Positions 6,891 to 14,818 of a DNA stretch of 31,912 bases are shown in pieces. Each line of letters begins with the position of its first letter. Within the stretch, counting starts at the first letter, position 1. Made by a program: the position numbers and the translations under genes. Where the stretch lies: positions 1 through 31,912 of the forward strand of contig JBEBXQ010000041.1 of NCBI GenBank assembly GCA_040391535.1. The letters run 5' to 3'. The notes beneath the pieces were generated by a model. That model was not told where the DNA came from and searched no databases. It saw only the letters and a program-made list of their open reading frames with translations. The stretch comes from JBEBXQ01 sp040391535 (GTDB lineage Bacteria > Bacteroidota > Bacteroidia > Cytophagales > Spirosomataceae).

Positions 6891-9503
6891 ATGAATGCCA
6901 ATAAAAATTCGTTTGATTCAATTTTGGTCAAACTATTTAAACAACTTGATAAATCCCGTTTACAGATAGCCCTCATGCTTCTGTTATCGGCACTGGTAAG
7001 TACCGGGTACACCCAGAATGCCATTGTAAAAGGGGTAATAACAGATGCCCGAAGCGGAGAGACACTCCCGTTTGTGAGCATTCAGATTGCCGGTACTACT
7101 TTCGGGGATATTTCGGATGATGAAGGAAATTATGCCATTTCAATAGGGCCTGAACATAAAAAACTGATTTTTACTTATGTGGGTTATCAGACACAGGAAA
7201 TTGAAGTTCAGCCCGGCAAAAATCAGGTGATTAATATTCAGCTCAATGTAGACGTCACTTTGCTGAACGAAGTGATTGTAAAATCAAAAGCACGGTACAG
7301 AAACCGGGAAAATCCGGCTGTTCAGCTGGTCAGAAAAGTAATTGAGCATAAAGAAGAAAACGAGGCTGCCAACAATGACTATGTTGAATATGAGCAGTAT
7401 GAGAAAATTTCTTTCTCGATGAGCAACCTCTCTGATAAGTTTAAAGACAGAAATATTTTTAAGAATTACCAGTTCCTCTTTGTAGAGCAGGATTCTACGG
7501 ATATCGGCGGCAAAAATATGCTTCCTGCCTATATGCATGAAAAAATATCGGATGTCTATTTCAGAAAAAGCCCTCATGTTACCAAACATTGGATAAAAGC
7601 AGAGAAAAAAGCCGAATTTGACCCCAAATTTGTAGATAACGAGGGACTGAGCTCTTATTTCAACAGGCTTTATGAAGATGTCAATATTTACCAGAATGAC
7701 ATTTCCATTGCTACCAATCTGTTGCTGAGCCCCATTGCAGGCACAGCTCCCACATTTTATAAATTTTATATCAGGGATACGATTAAAACCGCACAGCCCT
7801 GGTTAATTGAGCTTGGTTTTGTACCCCGTAATAAAGCCGATCTGCTGTTTCAGGGATCGCTGTTTGTTACACTGGATGGGAAATATGCTGTTCAGTATGC
7901 TTATCTCACCGTCCATAAAGACATTAATATCAACTTTATGCGTAACCTGGAGGCGACTATTGAGTTCAGGAAAAGTGAAGACGGAAGATATTATCCTGCC
8001 AGGACCAAACTGGGCATGGAGTTTTCATTAGGCAAAAAAGGTGGCGGACTGTACGGACAGCGGGTGGTAAACCTGAAAGATTACAAGATCAATATCTCAC
8101 GGCCGGATAGTATTTACCGTGGACTTTATGAAGAGCTCCTGCCCATTGCGCGCAATCATACAAATGAAGATTACTGGCAACAGGCACGGCATGAGCCGCT
8201 GGAAGAAAATGAACTGAGTATTTATAAGAATATTGATACACTGCAAACCATCCCTTCTTTCCGCAGAACCATGTCCATTGCAACGTTGTTTCTGGCCGGG
8301 TATCAGACATTCAGCTGGGGGGAGATCGGTCCTGTGAATACTTTTTACAGTTTCAATCCTATCGAAGGCCTCCGGTTACGTTTCGGCGGAAGAACCACTA
8401 CTGACCTCAGCAAGCGCTTCTATATGGAATCTTATGCAGCCTATGGCTTCAGGGATGAAAAATGGAAGTATTTTGTAAGCGGAACATTCTCTCTGAATAA
8501 TAAATCGGTTTATAATTTCCCGCTTCATTATATCAGGTTAAGTTATCAGAAAGACACCAAAATTCCGGGGCAGGAGCTGCAGTTTGTACAGGAGGACAAC
8601 TTCCTCTTATCATTCAAACGCGGCAATAACATGCGCTGGCTCTATAATGATATTTACAAAGCCGAATACGTCAGAGAATTCCCTAACAACTTTTCCTTTA
8701 AAATCGGCGGAACCAACTGGACTCAGCGCCCGACAGGTGTTCTTGAGTATAATGAAGTAACCGCAAACGGGAATGAAATCAAACCCTTGTCTGATATCAC
8801 GACTACAGAAGTTAATTTCGAGTTAAGATATGCTCCAAAGGAGCAGTTTTATCAGGGGAAACTTTACCGGACACCCATCATTAACCGTCACCCGATTTAT
8901 ACACTCCGTTACAATGCAGGATTAAAAGGTGCATTTGGAGGAGAATACACGTATCATAACGTTTCAGGGAGCATCAGTAAACGCTTTTACCTGTCGCAGC
9001 TTGGCTTTGCCGATGTGGTGGGAGAAGGAGGCTATATTTTCGGAAACAATATCCCGTTTCCGTTGTTAAACATCCACCGGGCAAACCAGACGTATGCATA
9101 CCAGCTTAACTCCTATAACATGATGAACTTCCTGGAGTTTGTGAGTGACCATTATGCAGCCCTGAATGTTCAGTATTATATGAATGGTTTTCTGTTTAAT
9201 AAAATCCCTCTTTTCAAAAAATTGAAATGGCGTGAGGTATTCAGCTATAAAATGGTTTTCGGCGGATTAAGGGATGAGAACAATCCGGCATTCAAACAGG
9301 ATGGAGCGATGTTATTTCCGGTTGATAACAACGGCGATCCGATAAGTTACACATTGAATAATAAGCCCTATGCTGAAGCCAGTGTAGGTATTGCCAATAT
9401 ATTTAAATTATTAAGAGTTGACCTGGTTAAAAGGCTGAATTACCTGGATAACCCCAATGTCGCCGAATGGGGTGTGAGGGCGAGGTTCAGGCTCGATTTT
9501 TAA
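6891..9503 (+). CDS. CarboxypepD_reg-like / DUF5686 outer-membrane protein
   Basis: An 870-aa exported protein. An N-terminal hydrophobic segment (about 25-40, IALMLLLSALVSTGYTQ) is the signal peptide. A carboxypeptidase-regulatory-like beta-sandwich follows at about 44-130 (VKGVITDARSGETLPFVSI, then GNYAISI and YVGYQTQEIEV), as in SusC-type proteins. The remainder matches the DUF5686 type and is rich in amphipathic, aromatic beta-strand patterns. The last residues (RARFRLDF) end in the terminal Phe typical of outer-membrane barrels. No TonB-dependent plug is seen. It sits 28 bp after cerR and 35 bp before the nucleotidyltransferase gene, inside a lipid-synthesis cluster. A role in moving or inserting the finished lipid in the outer membrane is an inference from context; the family has no function that I know of. 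Confidence 0.85.
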   Translation: MNANKNSFDSILVKLFKQLDKSRLQIALMLLLSALVSTGYTQNAIVKGVITDARSGETLPFVSIQIAGTTFGDISDDEGNYAISIGPEHKKLIFTYVGYQTQEIEVQPGKNQVINIQLNVDVTLLNEVIVKSKARYRNRENPAVQLVRKVIEHKEENEAANNDYVEYEQYEKISFSMSNLSDKFKDRNIFKNYQFLFVEQDSTDIGGKNMLPAYMHEKISDVYFRKSPHVTKHWIKAEKKAEFDPKFVDNEGLSSYFNRLYEDVNIYQNDISIATNLLLSPIAGTAPTFYKFYIRDTIKTAQPWLIELGFVPRNKADLLFQGSLFVTLDGKYAVQYAYLTVHKDININFMRNLEATIEFRKSEDGRYYPARTKLGMEFSLGKKGGGLYGQRVVNLKDYKINISRPDSIYRGLYEELLPIARNHTNEDYWQQARHEPLEENELSIYKNIDTLQTIPSFRRTMSIATLFLAGYQTFSWGEIGPVNTFYSFNPIEGLRLRFGGRTTTDLSKRFYMESYAAYGFRDEKWKYFVSGTFSLNNKSVYNFPLHYIRLSYQKDTKIPGQELQFVQEDNFLLSFKRGNNMRWLYNDIYKAEYVREFPNNFSFKIGGTNWTQRPTGVLEYNEVTANGNEIKPLSDITTTEVNFELRYAPKEQFYQGKLYRTPIINRHPIYTLRYNAGLKGAFGGEYTYHNVSGSISKRFYLSQLGFADVVGEGGYIFGNNIPFPLLNIHRANQTYAYQLNSYNMMNFLEFVSDHYAALNVQYYMNGFLFNKIPLFKKLKWREVFSYKMVFGGLRDENNPAFKQDGAMLFPVDNNGDPISYTLNNKPYAEASVGIANIFKLLRVDLVKRLNYLDNPNVAEWGVRARFRLDF

Positions 9504-9538
9504 CCGGATTCAGAAGTACTATTAAATTCATTACCAAA

Positions 9539-10252
9539 ATGGAATTTGCGATTATAGCAGCCGGAGAAGGTTCAAGACTGGCAAAAGAAGGATTCTCAAA
9601 ACCTAAGCCACTGGTTAAAATCAGAGGAGAATTCATGATTGACCGTCTGATCAGGATCTTTTCCGAAAACGGAGCAACCCTGATCAGGGTGATTATTAAT
9701 GAAGAATCGGTATTGTTACACAACCACCTGAAGGAAAGTGTATACCAGGTGCCGCTTCAGATTATTACCAAAACGACACCCAGTTCACTCCATAGCTTTT
9801 ATGAAATTATAAAAAGTAAGGATAATCAGGAGGATATCTGCCTCACTACTACTGACACGGTCTTCAACCCTGATGAATTCAAAAGGTTTATTCAGGCTTT
9901 CCGGGAAAACAAAGATGCTGATGCCTTTATGGCGGCGACGTCCTATATTGACGATGAATCGCCGTTGTATATCAACGTCGACAATAATCTGAATATCCTG
10001 GCTTTTGAGGATGAGAGTGGTTCTCCTCTCATATCCGGCGGAATTTACTGCCTCAGGAAAAATGCACTGACTTATGGTGTCAAAGCAACCGAATCAGGCA
10101 TGAACCGTATGCGTAATTTTCAGCGCGGACTTATTGAAGAAGGATTAAATGTTAAGGCCTACCCGTTTGAAAAAATTGTGGATGTAGATCACATGTCTGA
10201 TATCGCCACCGCTGAATTCTTCCTGGAGGATCTGACACATAATATTTTATAA
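9539..10252 (+). CDS. Nucleotidyltransferase (NTP_transferase fold), probable CTP:phospho-alcohol cytidylyltransferase
   Basis: A 237-aa protein with the nucleotide-binding signature AAGEGSRL followed by KPKPLV (residues 7-26) and a metal-binding aspartate in TTTDTVF near 104. It should join an NMP moiety to a phosphorylated small molecule and release pyrophosphate. The ATG at 9539 is chosen over an upstream GTG-type extension because the signature normally starts within the first ten residues. The general layout resembles sugar-1-P nucleotidyltransferases and the N-terminal half of archaeal bifunctional inositol-1-phosphate cytidylyltransferase/DIPP synthase. A CDP-alcohol phosphotransferase two genes on suggests CTP as donor. 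The substrate (inositol phosphate, another polyol phosphate) cannot be read from the sequence. One base separates it from the next gene. Confidence 0.8.
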   Translation: MEFAIIAAGEGSRLAKEGFSKPKPLVKIRGEFMIDRLIRIFSENGATLIRVIINEESVLLHNHLKESVYQVPLQIITKTTPSSLHSFYEIIKSKDNQEDICLTTTDTVFNPDEFKRFIQAFRENKDADAFMAATSYIDDESPLYINVDNNLNILAFEDESGSPLISGGIYCLRKNALTYGVKATESGMNRMRNFQRGLIEEGLNVKAYPFEKIVDVDHMSDIATAEFFLEDLTHNIL

Positions 10253-10253
10253 A

Positions 10254-11147
10254 ATGAAAGCACTCGGTATTCACCGGAATAAAAAGTTCTCGCCTAACCA
10301 TATCGGGAATGATGAAGCTATATTTCTGCTGACAGCTGACCAACTAAGGCAGCTGGGGGTAAACGTGACCATTTGCACCGAACAGGAATTTATGGAACTG
10401 GAAAAGGTGGATTATAAGTACATCTTCGCAATGGCCAGAAAGAAAAAGGTAGTCAAACGTCTGCAGCTGCTGGAAGATAGTGGCGCTATCGTGGTCAATT
10501 CCGGTTATGGGATTGAAAACTGCTACCGGACCAACATGACGCAGGGCCTTATCGGAAATGACATTCCGCATCCGAAATGTTTTATTGTGACAACCGATTA
10601 CCAGGACAATGATGTTTTTGATCAGCTGCCCGGTAAAGGTTTCTGGATAAAAAGAGGTGACTTCCACGCCATTCATAAAGAGGATGTAACATTTGCAGGC
10701 TCGCGGGCCGAAGCTAAAGAAATTCTTAAAGAATATGCCCGCCGGAATATCCCTGACGCTGTCATTTCAGAACATTTACCAGGTGACCTGGTGAAGTTCT
10801 ATGGTGTAAGAGGAACTGATTTTTTCTACTCGTTTTACCCTTACGATAACAATCATCATAAATACGCTGAATACGAAGCAATCAACGGCCGTTCCCATCA
10901 TTACGCTTTCAGTCCCGATGAACTAAAGACGGTTGCTGATCTTGCAGCCAAAGCGCTGAAGGTTGATATTTACGGAGGTGACGCAATCGTGGGTAAAGAC
11001 GGCAGTTTTCACATTATCGACCTGAACGACTGGCCAAGTTTCGCGCCATGCCGCGAACTGTCCGTTCCGTTTATCGCAGACAGAATCCATCAGTGTTTTG
11101 AAGCCACCCGCACGCCGGTCAGCGAATCTGCTCATATTCATTCTTAA
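10254..11147 (+). CDS. ATP-grasp-fold enzyme of unknown substrate
   Basis: A 297-aa protein with an ATP-grasp pattern. The N-terminal part is a pre-ATP-grasp domain. The middle, KGFWIKRGDFHAI (about 128-140), looks like the nucleotide-binding lysine strand, and ISEHLPGDLVKFYGV (about 172-186) like the next strand. The C-terminal metal-binding part is GGDAIVGKDGSFHIIDLNDW (about 240-260). The terminal IDLNDWPSF recalls the metal-binding ends of RimK-like ligases and of inositol-phosphate kinases of the ITPK type. The reaction could be ligation of an amino acid to an acid or phosphorylation of a polyol phosphate. It lies between the nucleotidyltransferase and the CDP-alcohol phosphotransferase, so it probably acts on the head group or its precursor. 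The fold is fairly certain; the reaction is not known. Confidence 0.72.
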   Translation: MKALGIHRNKKFSPNHIGNDEAIFLLTADQLRQLGVNVTICTEQEFMELEKVDYKYIFAMARKKKVVKRLQLLEDSGAIVVNSGYGIENCYRTNMTQGLIGNDIPHPKCFIVTTDYQDNDVFDQLPGKGFWIKRGDFHAIHKEDVTFAGSRAEAKEILKEYARRNIPDAVISEHLPGDLVKFYGVRGTDFFYSFYPYDNNHHKYAEYEAINGRSHHYAFSPDELKTVADLAAKALKVDIYGGDAIVGKDGSFHIIDLNDWPSFAPCRELSVPFIADRIHQCFEATRTPVSESAHIHS

Positions 11148-11166
11148 TACATTTTTCAATATTATC

Positions 11167-12117
11167 ATGTCTGATATTTCTGCCGGTAAATCCAGTGCTG
11201 CCATTACGCTTGAAAATACGCTCAAATCAAATGATACCGAGGAAAAGATCGATATCTGGTTTTATCGTCCTTTAGGGTTTCAGGTGGCCAGATTTTGTGC
11301 CTGGGCCGGTATTACTCCAAATACGGTCACGATTATCAGTATCTTTTTCGGGGTCGCAGCCGGCATCCTTTTCTACTATCCTGAACTTTCGGTCAATGTG
11401 ATAGGAATGGGATTGCTGATGTTTGCCAATCTGCTGGACAGTGCTGACGGACAGCTTGCCCGGATGACCAACAATAAAAGCCGCCTGGGGCGTATCCTCG
11501 ATGGCGCGGCCGGAGACTTCTGGTTTATCGCTATTCACGTTGCCATTTGCCTTCGCAGCATGAACGAAGGGTGGACTGCCTTTATCTGGGTTTATGGTGT
11601 CGCTGCCGGGTTGTCCCATGTTGTGCAATCGGCCATGGCTGATTATTACCGTAATGTACACCTGTTCTTTATCAAAGGAAAGTCAGGCAGTGAGTTAGAC
11701 AACAGCCATGACCTGCAGCAGGAATATGACCGGCTGACATGGACAGGGAACTTTGGAATGAAACTGGTAGCACGCATCTATCTCAACTACACAAAACAAC
11801 AGGAGTTTTTCTCACCAAAATTGCAAAAACTGCTTCAGGTAATCCGGGCGAAATACCCGCATACGCTTCCTGAAAATCTTATTGATGATTTCAGGGCAAT
11901 GAACAGGCCGCTGATGAAATACACCAATATTGTACAGTTCAATACCCGCGTTATATTCCTGTTTGTCTGGTTATTCATCGGTGAACCCTGGATTTACTTC
12001 TTTTTCGACATTTTCATTCTGAATCCCATCCTCATTTACATGGTCATACGGCAGGAAAAAGTCAGCAGCCATTTTCATAAAAAAATAACAGAAACAGATG
12101 AATACCCGGCTGTATAA
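11167..12117 (+). CDS. CDP-alcohol phosphotransferase family integral membrane protein
   Basis: A 316-aa membrane enzyme. These proteins transfer a phospho-alcohol from a CDP-activated donor to an acceptor hydroxyl at the membrane face. The N-terminal RPLGFQVARFCAWAGITPN is the usual approach segment. The signature D91-x2-D94-G95-x2-A98-R99-x8-G108-x3-D112 is canonical, but the last aspartate is D117 instead of 116, giving D-x4-D. Several hydrophobic helices follow, with a long polar insert at about 170-225 before the last helices (about 257-290). With a nucleotidyltransferase nearby and no CDP-DAG gene in the cluster, ceramide is the likely acceptor and a soluble CDP-polyol the donor. PI- or PG-phosphate synthase activity on CDP-DAG is the alternative. 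The ATG at 11167 is the first that gives a normal N-terminus. It overlaps the next gene by 20 bp. Confidence 0.88.
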   Translation: MSDISAGKSSAAITLENTLKSNDTEEKIDIWFYRPLGFQVARFCAWAGITPNTVTIISIFFGVAAGILFYYPELSVNVIGMGLLMFANLLDSADGQLARMTNNKSRLGRILDGAAGDFWFIAIHVAICLRSMNEGWTAFIWVYGVAAGLSHVVQSAMADYYRNVHLFFIKGKSGSELDNSHDLQQEYDRLTWTGNFGMKLVARIYLNYTKQQEFFSPKLQKLLQVIRAKYPHTLPENLIDDFRAMNRPLMKYTNIVQFNTRVIFLFVWLFIGEPWIYFFFDIFILNPILIYMVIRQEKVSSHFHKKITETDEYPAV

Positions 12118-13132
12118 AATCATCCTTTTCATTGTAGGGCTGCTTACCCTCGCCGTGATGGTAAACAGCCTGGGTTTAGATACCATTCTGGCAAATATGC
12201 AGTTGATGGGATACTGGTTTATTCCGGTTATCGGAAGCTGGTTACTCATTTACCTGTTCAATGCATGGGCTTTTTATGCCATCATTCATGAACCCGCTCT
12301 TCCTGAAACCAGACTGTCCTTCAGCTATGTGCTAAAACTCACGATAAGCGGGTATGCCATCAACTATATCACGCCGTTTGTAAGCCTGGGAGGAGAACCT
12401 TACCGGGTCATGGAACTTGAGAAAAAAATAGGACTGAAAAAAGCTACGTCTTCTGTGTTGCTATACGGATTGATGCACATGTTTTCCCACGTTATTTTCT
12501 GGCTGGCTTCCGTAGGGCTGATCATTGCATTTGTTCCGATGAATCAGGTAATTATGACAGGAAGCCTGATTCTGCTGGTAGTAGGTTCGGTGCTGATCTA
12601 CTGGTTTATTAAGGTATACAAACAAGGTTTCACGGTAAGCACCATCAGAAGCCTCTCAAAAGTACCTTTCCTGAAAGCCCGGATGCAGAAACTGATGGAA
12701 GAAAAACAGGCATTTCTGGAAGGTACCGATCAGCAGATACGGGAACTCTATGCTGACCGCCGGCCTGTCTTTTATAAATCACTGGTACTGGAATTTATTG
12801 CAAGAGTAATAGGAAGCGCGGAAATTTACTATACAGCACTTGCCATTGGCCTGGATATGACCTGGATACAGGCATTGGTGGTCAGTTCGGGCTCTTCCCT
12901 CTTCGCCAACCTTATTTTCTTTTTCCCTATGCAACTGGGAACACGCGAAGGCGGCCTGGCTCTCGCATTGAAAAGCATTGGATTTGCAGGAACCCACGGG
13001 ATTTTTATTGGTGTTATTACCCGTATCAGGGAGATTGTATGGATTATAATTGGCCTTGCACTGATGGATAAGGGACGACGTCATGGGCAACCTTTAAAAA
13101 CAGAGACTGACAGCCCTGCTGTTATAAATTAA
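12098..13132 (+). CDS. Lysylphosphatidylglycerol synthase TM-region / UPF0104 family membrane protein
   Basis: A 344-aa polytopic membrane protein with about eight hydrophobic helices. It has the family phrases ITPFVSLGGEPYRVMELEKK (about 91-110) and, near 275-290, FFFPMQLGTREGGLALAL. This fold is the flippase half of MprF and also occurs as stand-alone AglD-like and hopanoid-locus proteins linked to lipid transfer or flipping. Its start lies 20 bases inside the phosphotransferase gene, so the two are very likely co-translated. That makes a role in flipping or further decorating the new lipid plausible. No soluble catalytic domain is fused. The function is inferred from family and context. 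Confidence 0.83.
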   Translation: MNTRLYKIILFIVGLLTLAVMVNSLGLDTILANMQLMGYWFIPVIGSWLLIYLFNAWAFYAIIHEPALPETRLSFSYVLKLTISGYAINYITPFVSLGGEPYRVMELEKKIGLKKATSSVLLYGLMHMFSHVIFWLASVGLIIAFVPMNQVIMTGSLILLVVGSVLIYWFIKVYKQGFTVSTIRSLSKVPFLKARMQKLMEEKQAFLEGTDQQIRELYADRRPVFYKSLVLEFIARVIGSAEIYYTALAIGLDMTWIQALVVSSGSSLFANLIFFFPMQLGTREGGLALALKSIGFAGTHGIFIGVITRIREIVWIIIGLALMDKGRRHGQPLKTETDSPAVIN

Positions 13133-13137
13133 AGATT

Positions 13138-13848
13138 ATGGTAAAAGGAATTATATTCGATTATGGCGGAACCCTGGACACGCACGGTATCCATTGGGCT
13201 AATGTCATCTGGGAAAAATACCAGAAGCACGGTGTAAAGCTGGAAAAGGATTTGTTTGGAGAAGCTTATATCTACGGAGAAAGAGCGCTGGCTCTCCAGC
13301 CTTTAGTGAAGCCGGAGCATAACTTTCACGATGTAATGCGGTTGAAAATAGCCCAGCAGTTTATATTTCTGAAAGAAAAAGGGGTAATATTGGATGAATC
13401 GCTCATTGAGAAAATTGCCTCTTCCTGCAATGATTTCGCGGATGAAAAAGTACGCGGTGCTATTCCCTTGCTTGAAAAACTATACGCCCGCTTTCCGTTG
13501 GTAATGGTATCTAATTTTTACGGGAATCTGGCTTCGGTTCTGACCACTTTCGGTATAAAGAAATACTTCAGCCACATTATTGAATCAGCAGTAGTGGGTG
13601 TCAGAAAGCCCAATGCGGCGATTTACCAGTTGGGTGTGGATGCAATCGGCTTACCGGCCGAATGTTGCGTGGTGGTAGGTGATTCATATTCAAAGGACAT
13701 CATTCCGGCTAAGGCAACAGGTTGCCAGACTATCTGGATCAACGGACTGGGCTGGAATGACGCCCCACTTCATTCCGCATCCATAGCGGATCATGAAATA
13801 CAGAACCTTAGTGAGGTTGAGGAAATAATCCGGAAAATAACTGTGTAA
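13138..13848 (+). CDS. HAD-superfamily hydrolase, subfamily IA-like
   Basis: A 236-aa cytosolic HAD protein. Motif I is IIFDYGGTLDT with nucleophile D8; G10 replaces the second aspartate of the usual DxD. Motif II is VMVSNFYGN, motif III the lysine in VGVRKPN, and motif IV GDSYSKDI. A helical cap fills about 15-100. The missing acid/base residue is seen in several HAD groups, including some phosphatases and dehalogenases, so phosphatase activity on the lipid-phosphate or polyol-phosphate is possible but unproved. It starts 5 bp after the UPF0104 gene and precedes the PfkB kinase by 40 bp, so it belongs to the cluster. A repair or turnover role for the head-group phosphate is conceivable. Confidence 0.82.
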   Translation: MVKGIIFDYGGTLDTHGIHWANVIWEKYQKHGVKLEKDLFGEAYIYGERALALQPLVKPEHNFHDVMRLKIAQQFIFLKEKGVILDESLIEKIASSCNDFADEKVRGAIPLLEKLYARFPLVMVSNFYGNLASVLTTFGIKKYFSHIIESAVVGVRKPNAAIYQLGVDAIGLPAECCVVVGDSYSKDIIPAKATGCQTIWINGLGWNDAPLHSASIADHEIQNLSEVEEIIRKITV

Positions 13849-13888
13849 ATAATTTTAACACTGTTATTTATATACAAATTATACAGAA

Positions 13889-14818
13889 ATGACACAATTA
13901 TTAGATATATGTACCATCGGCCACATTACGCTGGACAAAGTGGTTACAACAAAATCCACACGGTTTATGCCTGGTGGAACGTCCTATTATTTTTCAAAGG
14001 CATTGCGCAGTTTTGATGTTAACTATGCGCTCATTACTGCTGTAGGAAAAAATGAAGAAAATGTACTGGAAGAATTACAATCAGAAGCCATCAGGGTGTA
14101 TGCCCTACCCAGCGAGCACTCTGTTTTCTTTGAAAATATTTACAGTGAAAATCAGAATCACCGTGATCAGAATGTTCTGCAGACAGCTGCACCGTTCAGG
14201 GTTGGTGACCTTCCCGAAATAAGTGCAGGATACTTTCATCTGGGTCCGTTGCTTGATGCTGATATCAATGCCGAACTGATCATTGAACTGGCTTCAAAAG
14301 GCCTTGTTTCCCTTGATGTACAGGGTTGTCTGCGGTATGTCAAAGACCGGAAAGTATATTATCACGACTGGCAGGAGAAAAGGATTGCACTACCCCATGT
14401 CCGGATCCTGAAAGCCAATGATTTTGAAATGGAAGCCATAACCGGTGAAAAAGATATATTTCACGGAGCCAGAGCACTGGCTGACATGGGCGTAAAAGAA
14501 GTGATTATTACATTGGGTGATAAAGGGTCTGTCATCTATGCCGACAGTGTTTTCTATTCAGTTCCTGCGTATGTTCCGAATGCCGTTACCGATGCGACCG
14601 GCTGTGGTGATACTTATATGGCTGGCTATCTTTATAAAAAAGCCAAAGGAGCGTCCATTGTTGAGGCGGGCCGGTTCGGAGCTGCAATGGCCACACTTAA
14701 AATTGAAAATTCGGGACCTTTCAGCGGAAATCTGAATGATGTAACCGAGGTAATTCAGAACCGCCAGGCGGTCTATTTTGATACGTCAAAAACGCCCGGA
14801 CAGATACACACTATATGA
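13889..14818 (+). CDS. PfkB-family kinase, inositol-kinase-like
   Basis: A 309-aa ribokinase-fold sugar/polyol kinase. The N-terminal substrate motif is MPGGTSYYFSKAL (27-39, GG at 29-30). The C-terminal signature is DATGCGDTYMAGYL, with D235 and the catalytic base D241; the usual A in GAGD is C239. The middle, GYFHLGPLLDADINAELI then LVSLDVQGCLRYV, resembles plant and archaeal PfkB-type myo-inositol kinases more than ribokinase or fructokinase, judged by eye. It would supply the polyol phosphate for the nucleotidyltransferase in the same cluster. Other substrates (a pentose, nucleoside or glycerate) remain possible. The stop overlaps the start of the DUF4833 gene (ATGA). Confidence 0.82.
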   Translation: MTQLLDICTIGHITLDKVVTTKSTRFMPGGTSYYFSKALRSFDVNYALITAVGKNEENVLEELQSEAIRVYALPSEHSVFFENIYSENQNHRDQNVLQTAAPFRVGDLPEISAGYFHLGPLLDADINAELIIELASKGLVSLDVQGCLRYVKDRKVYYHDWQEKRIALPHVRILKANDFEMEAITGEKDIFHGARALADMGVKEVIITLGDKGSVIYADSVFYSVPAYVPNAVTDATGCGDTYMAGYLYKKAKGASIVEAGRFGAAMATLKIENSGPFSGNLNDVTEVIQNRQAVYFDTSKTPGQIHTI

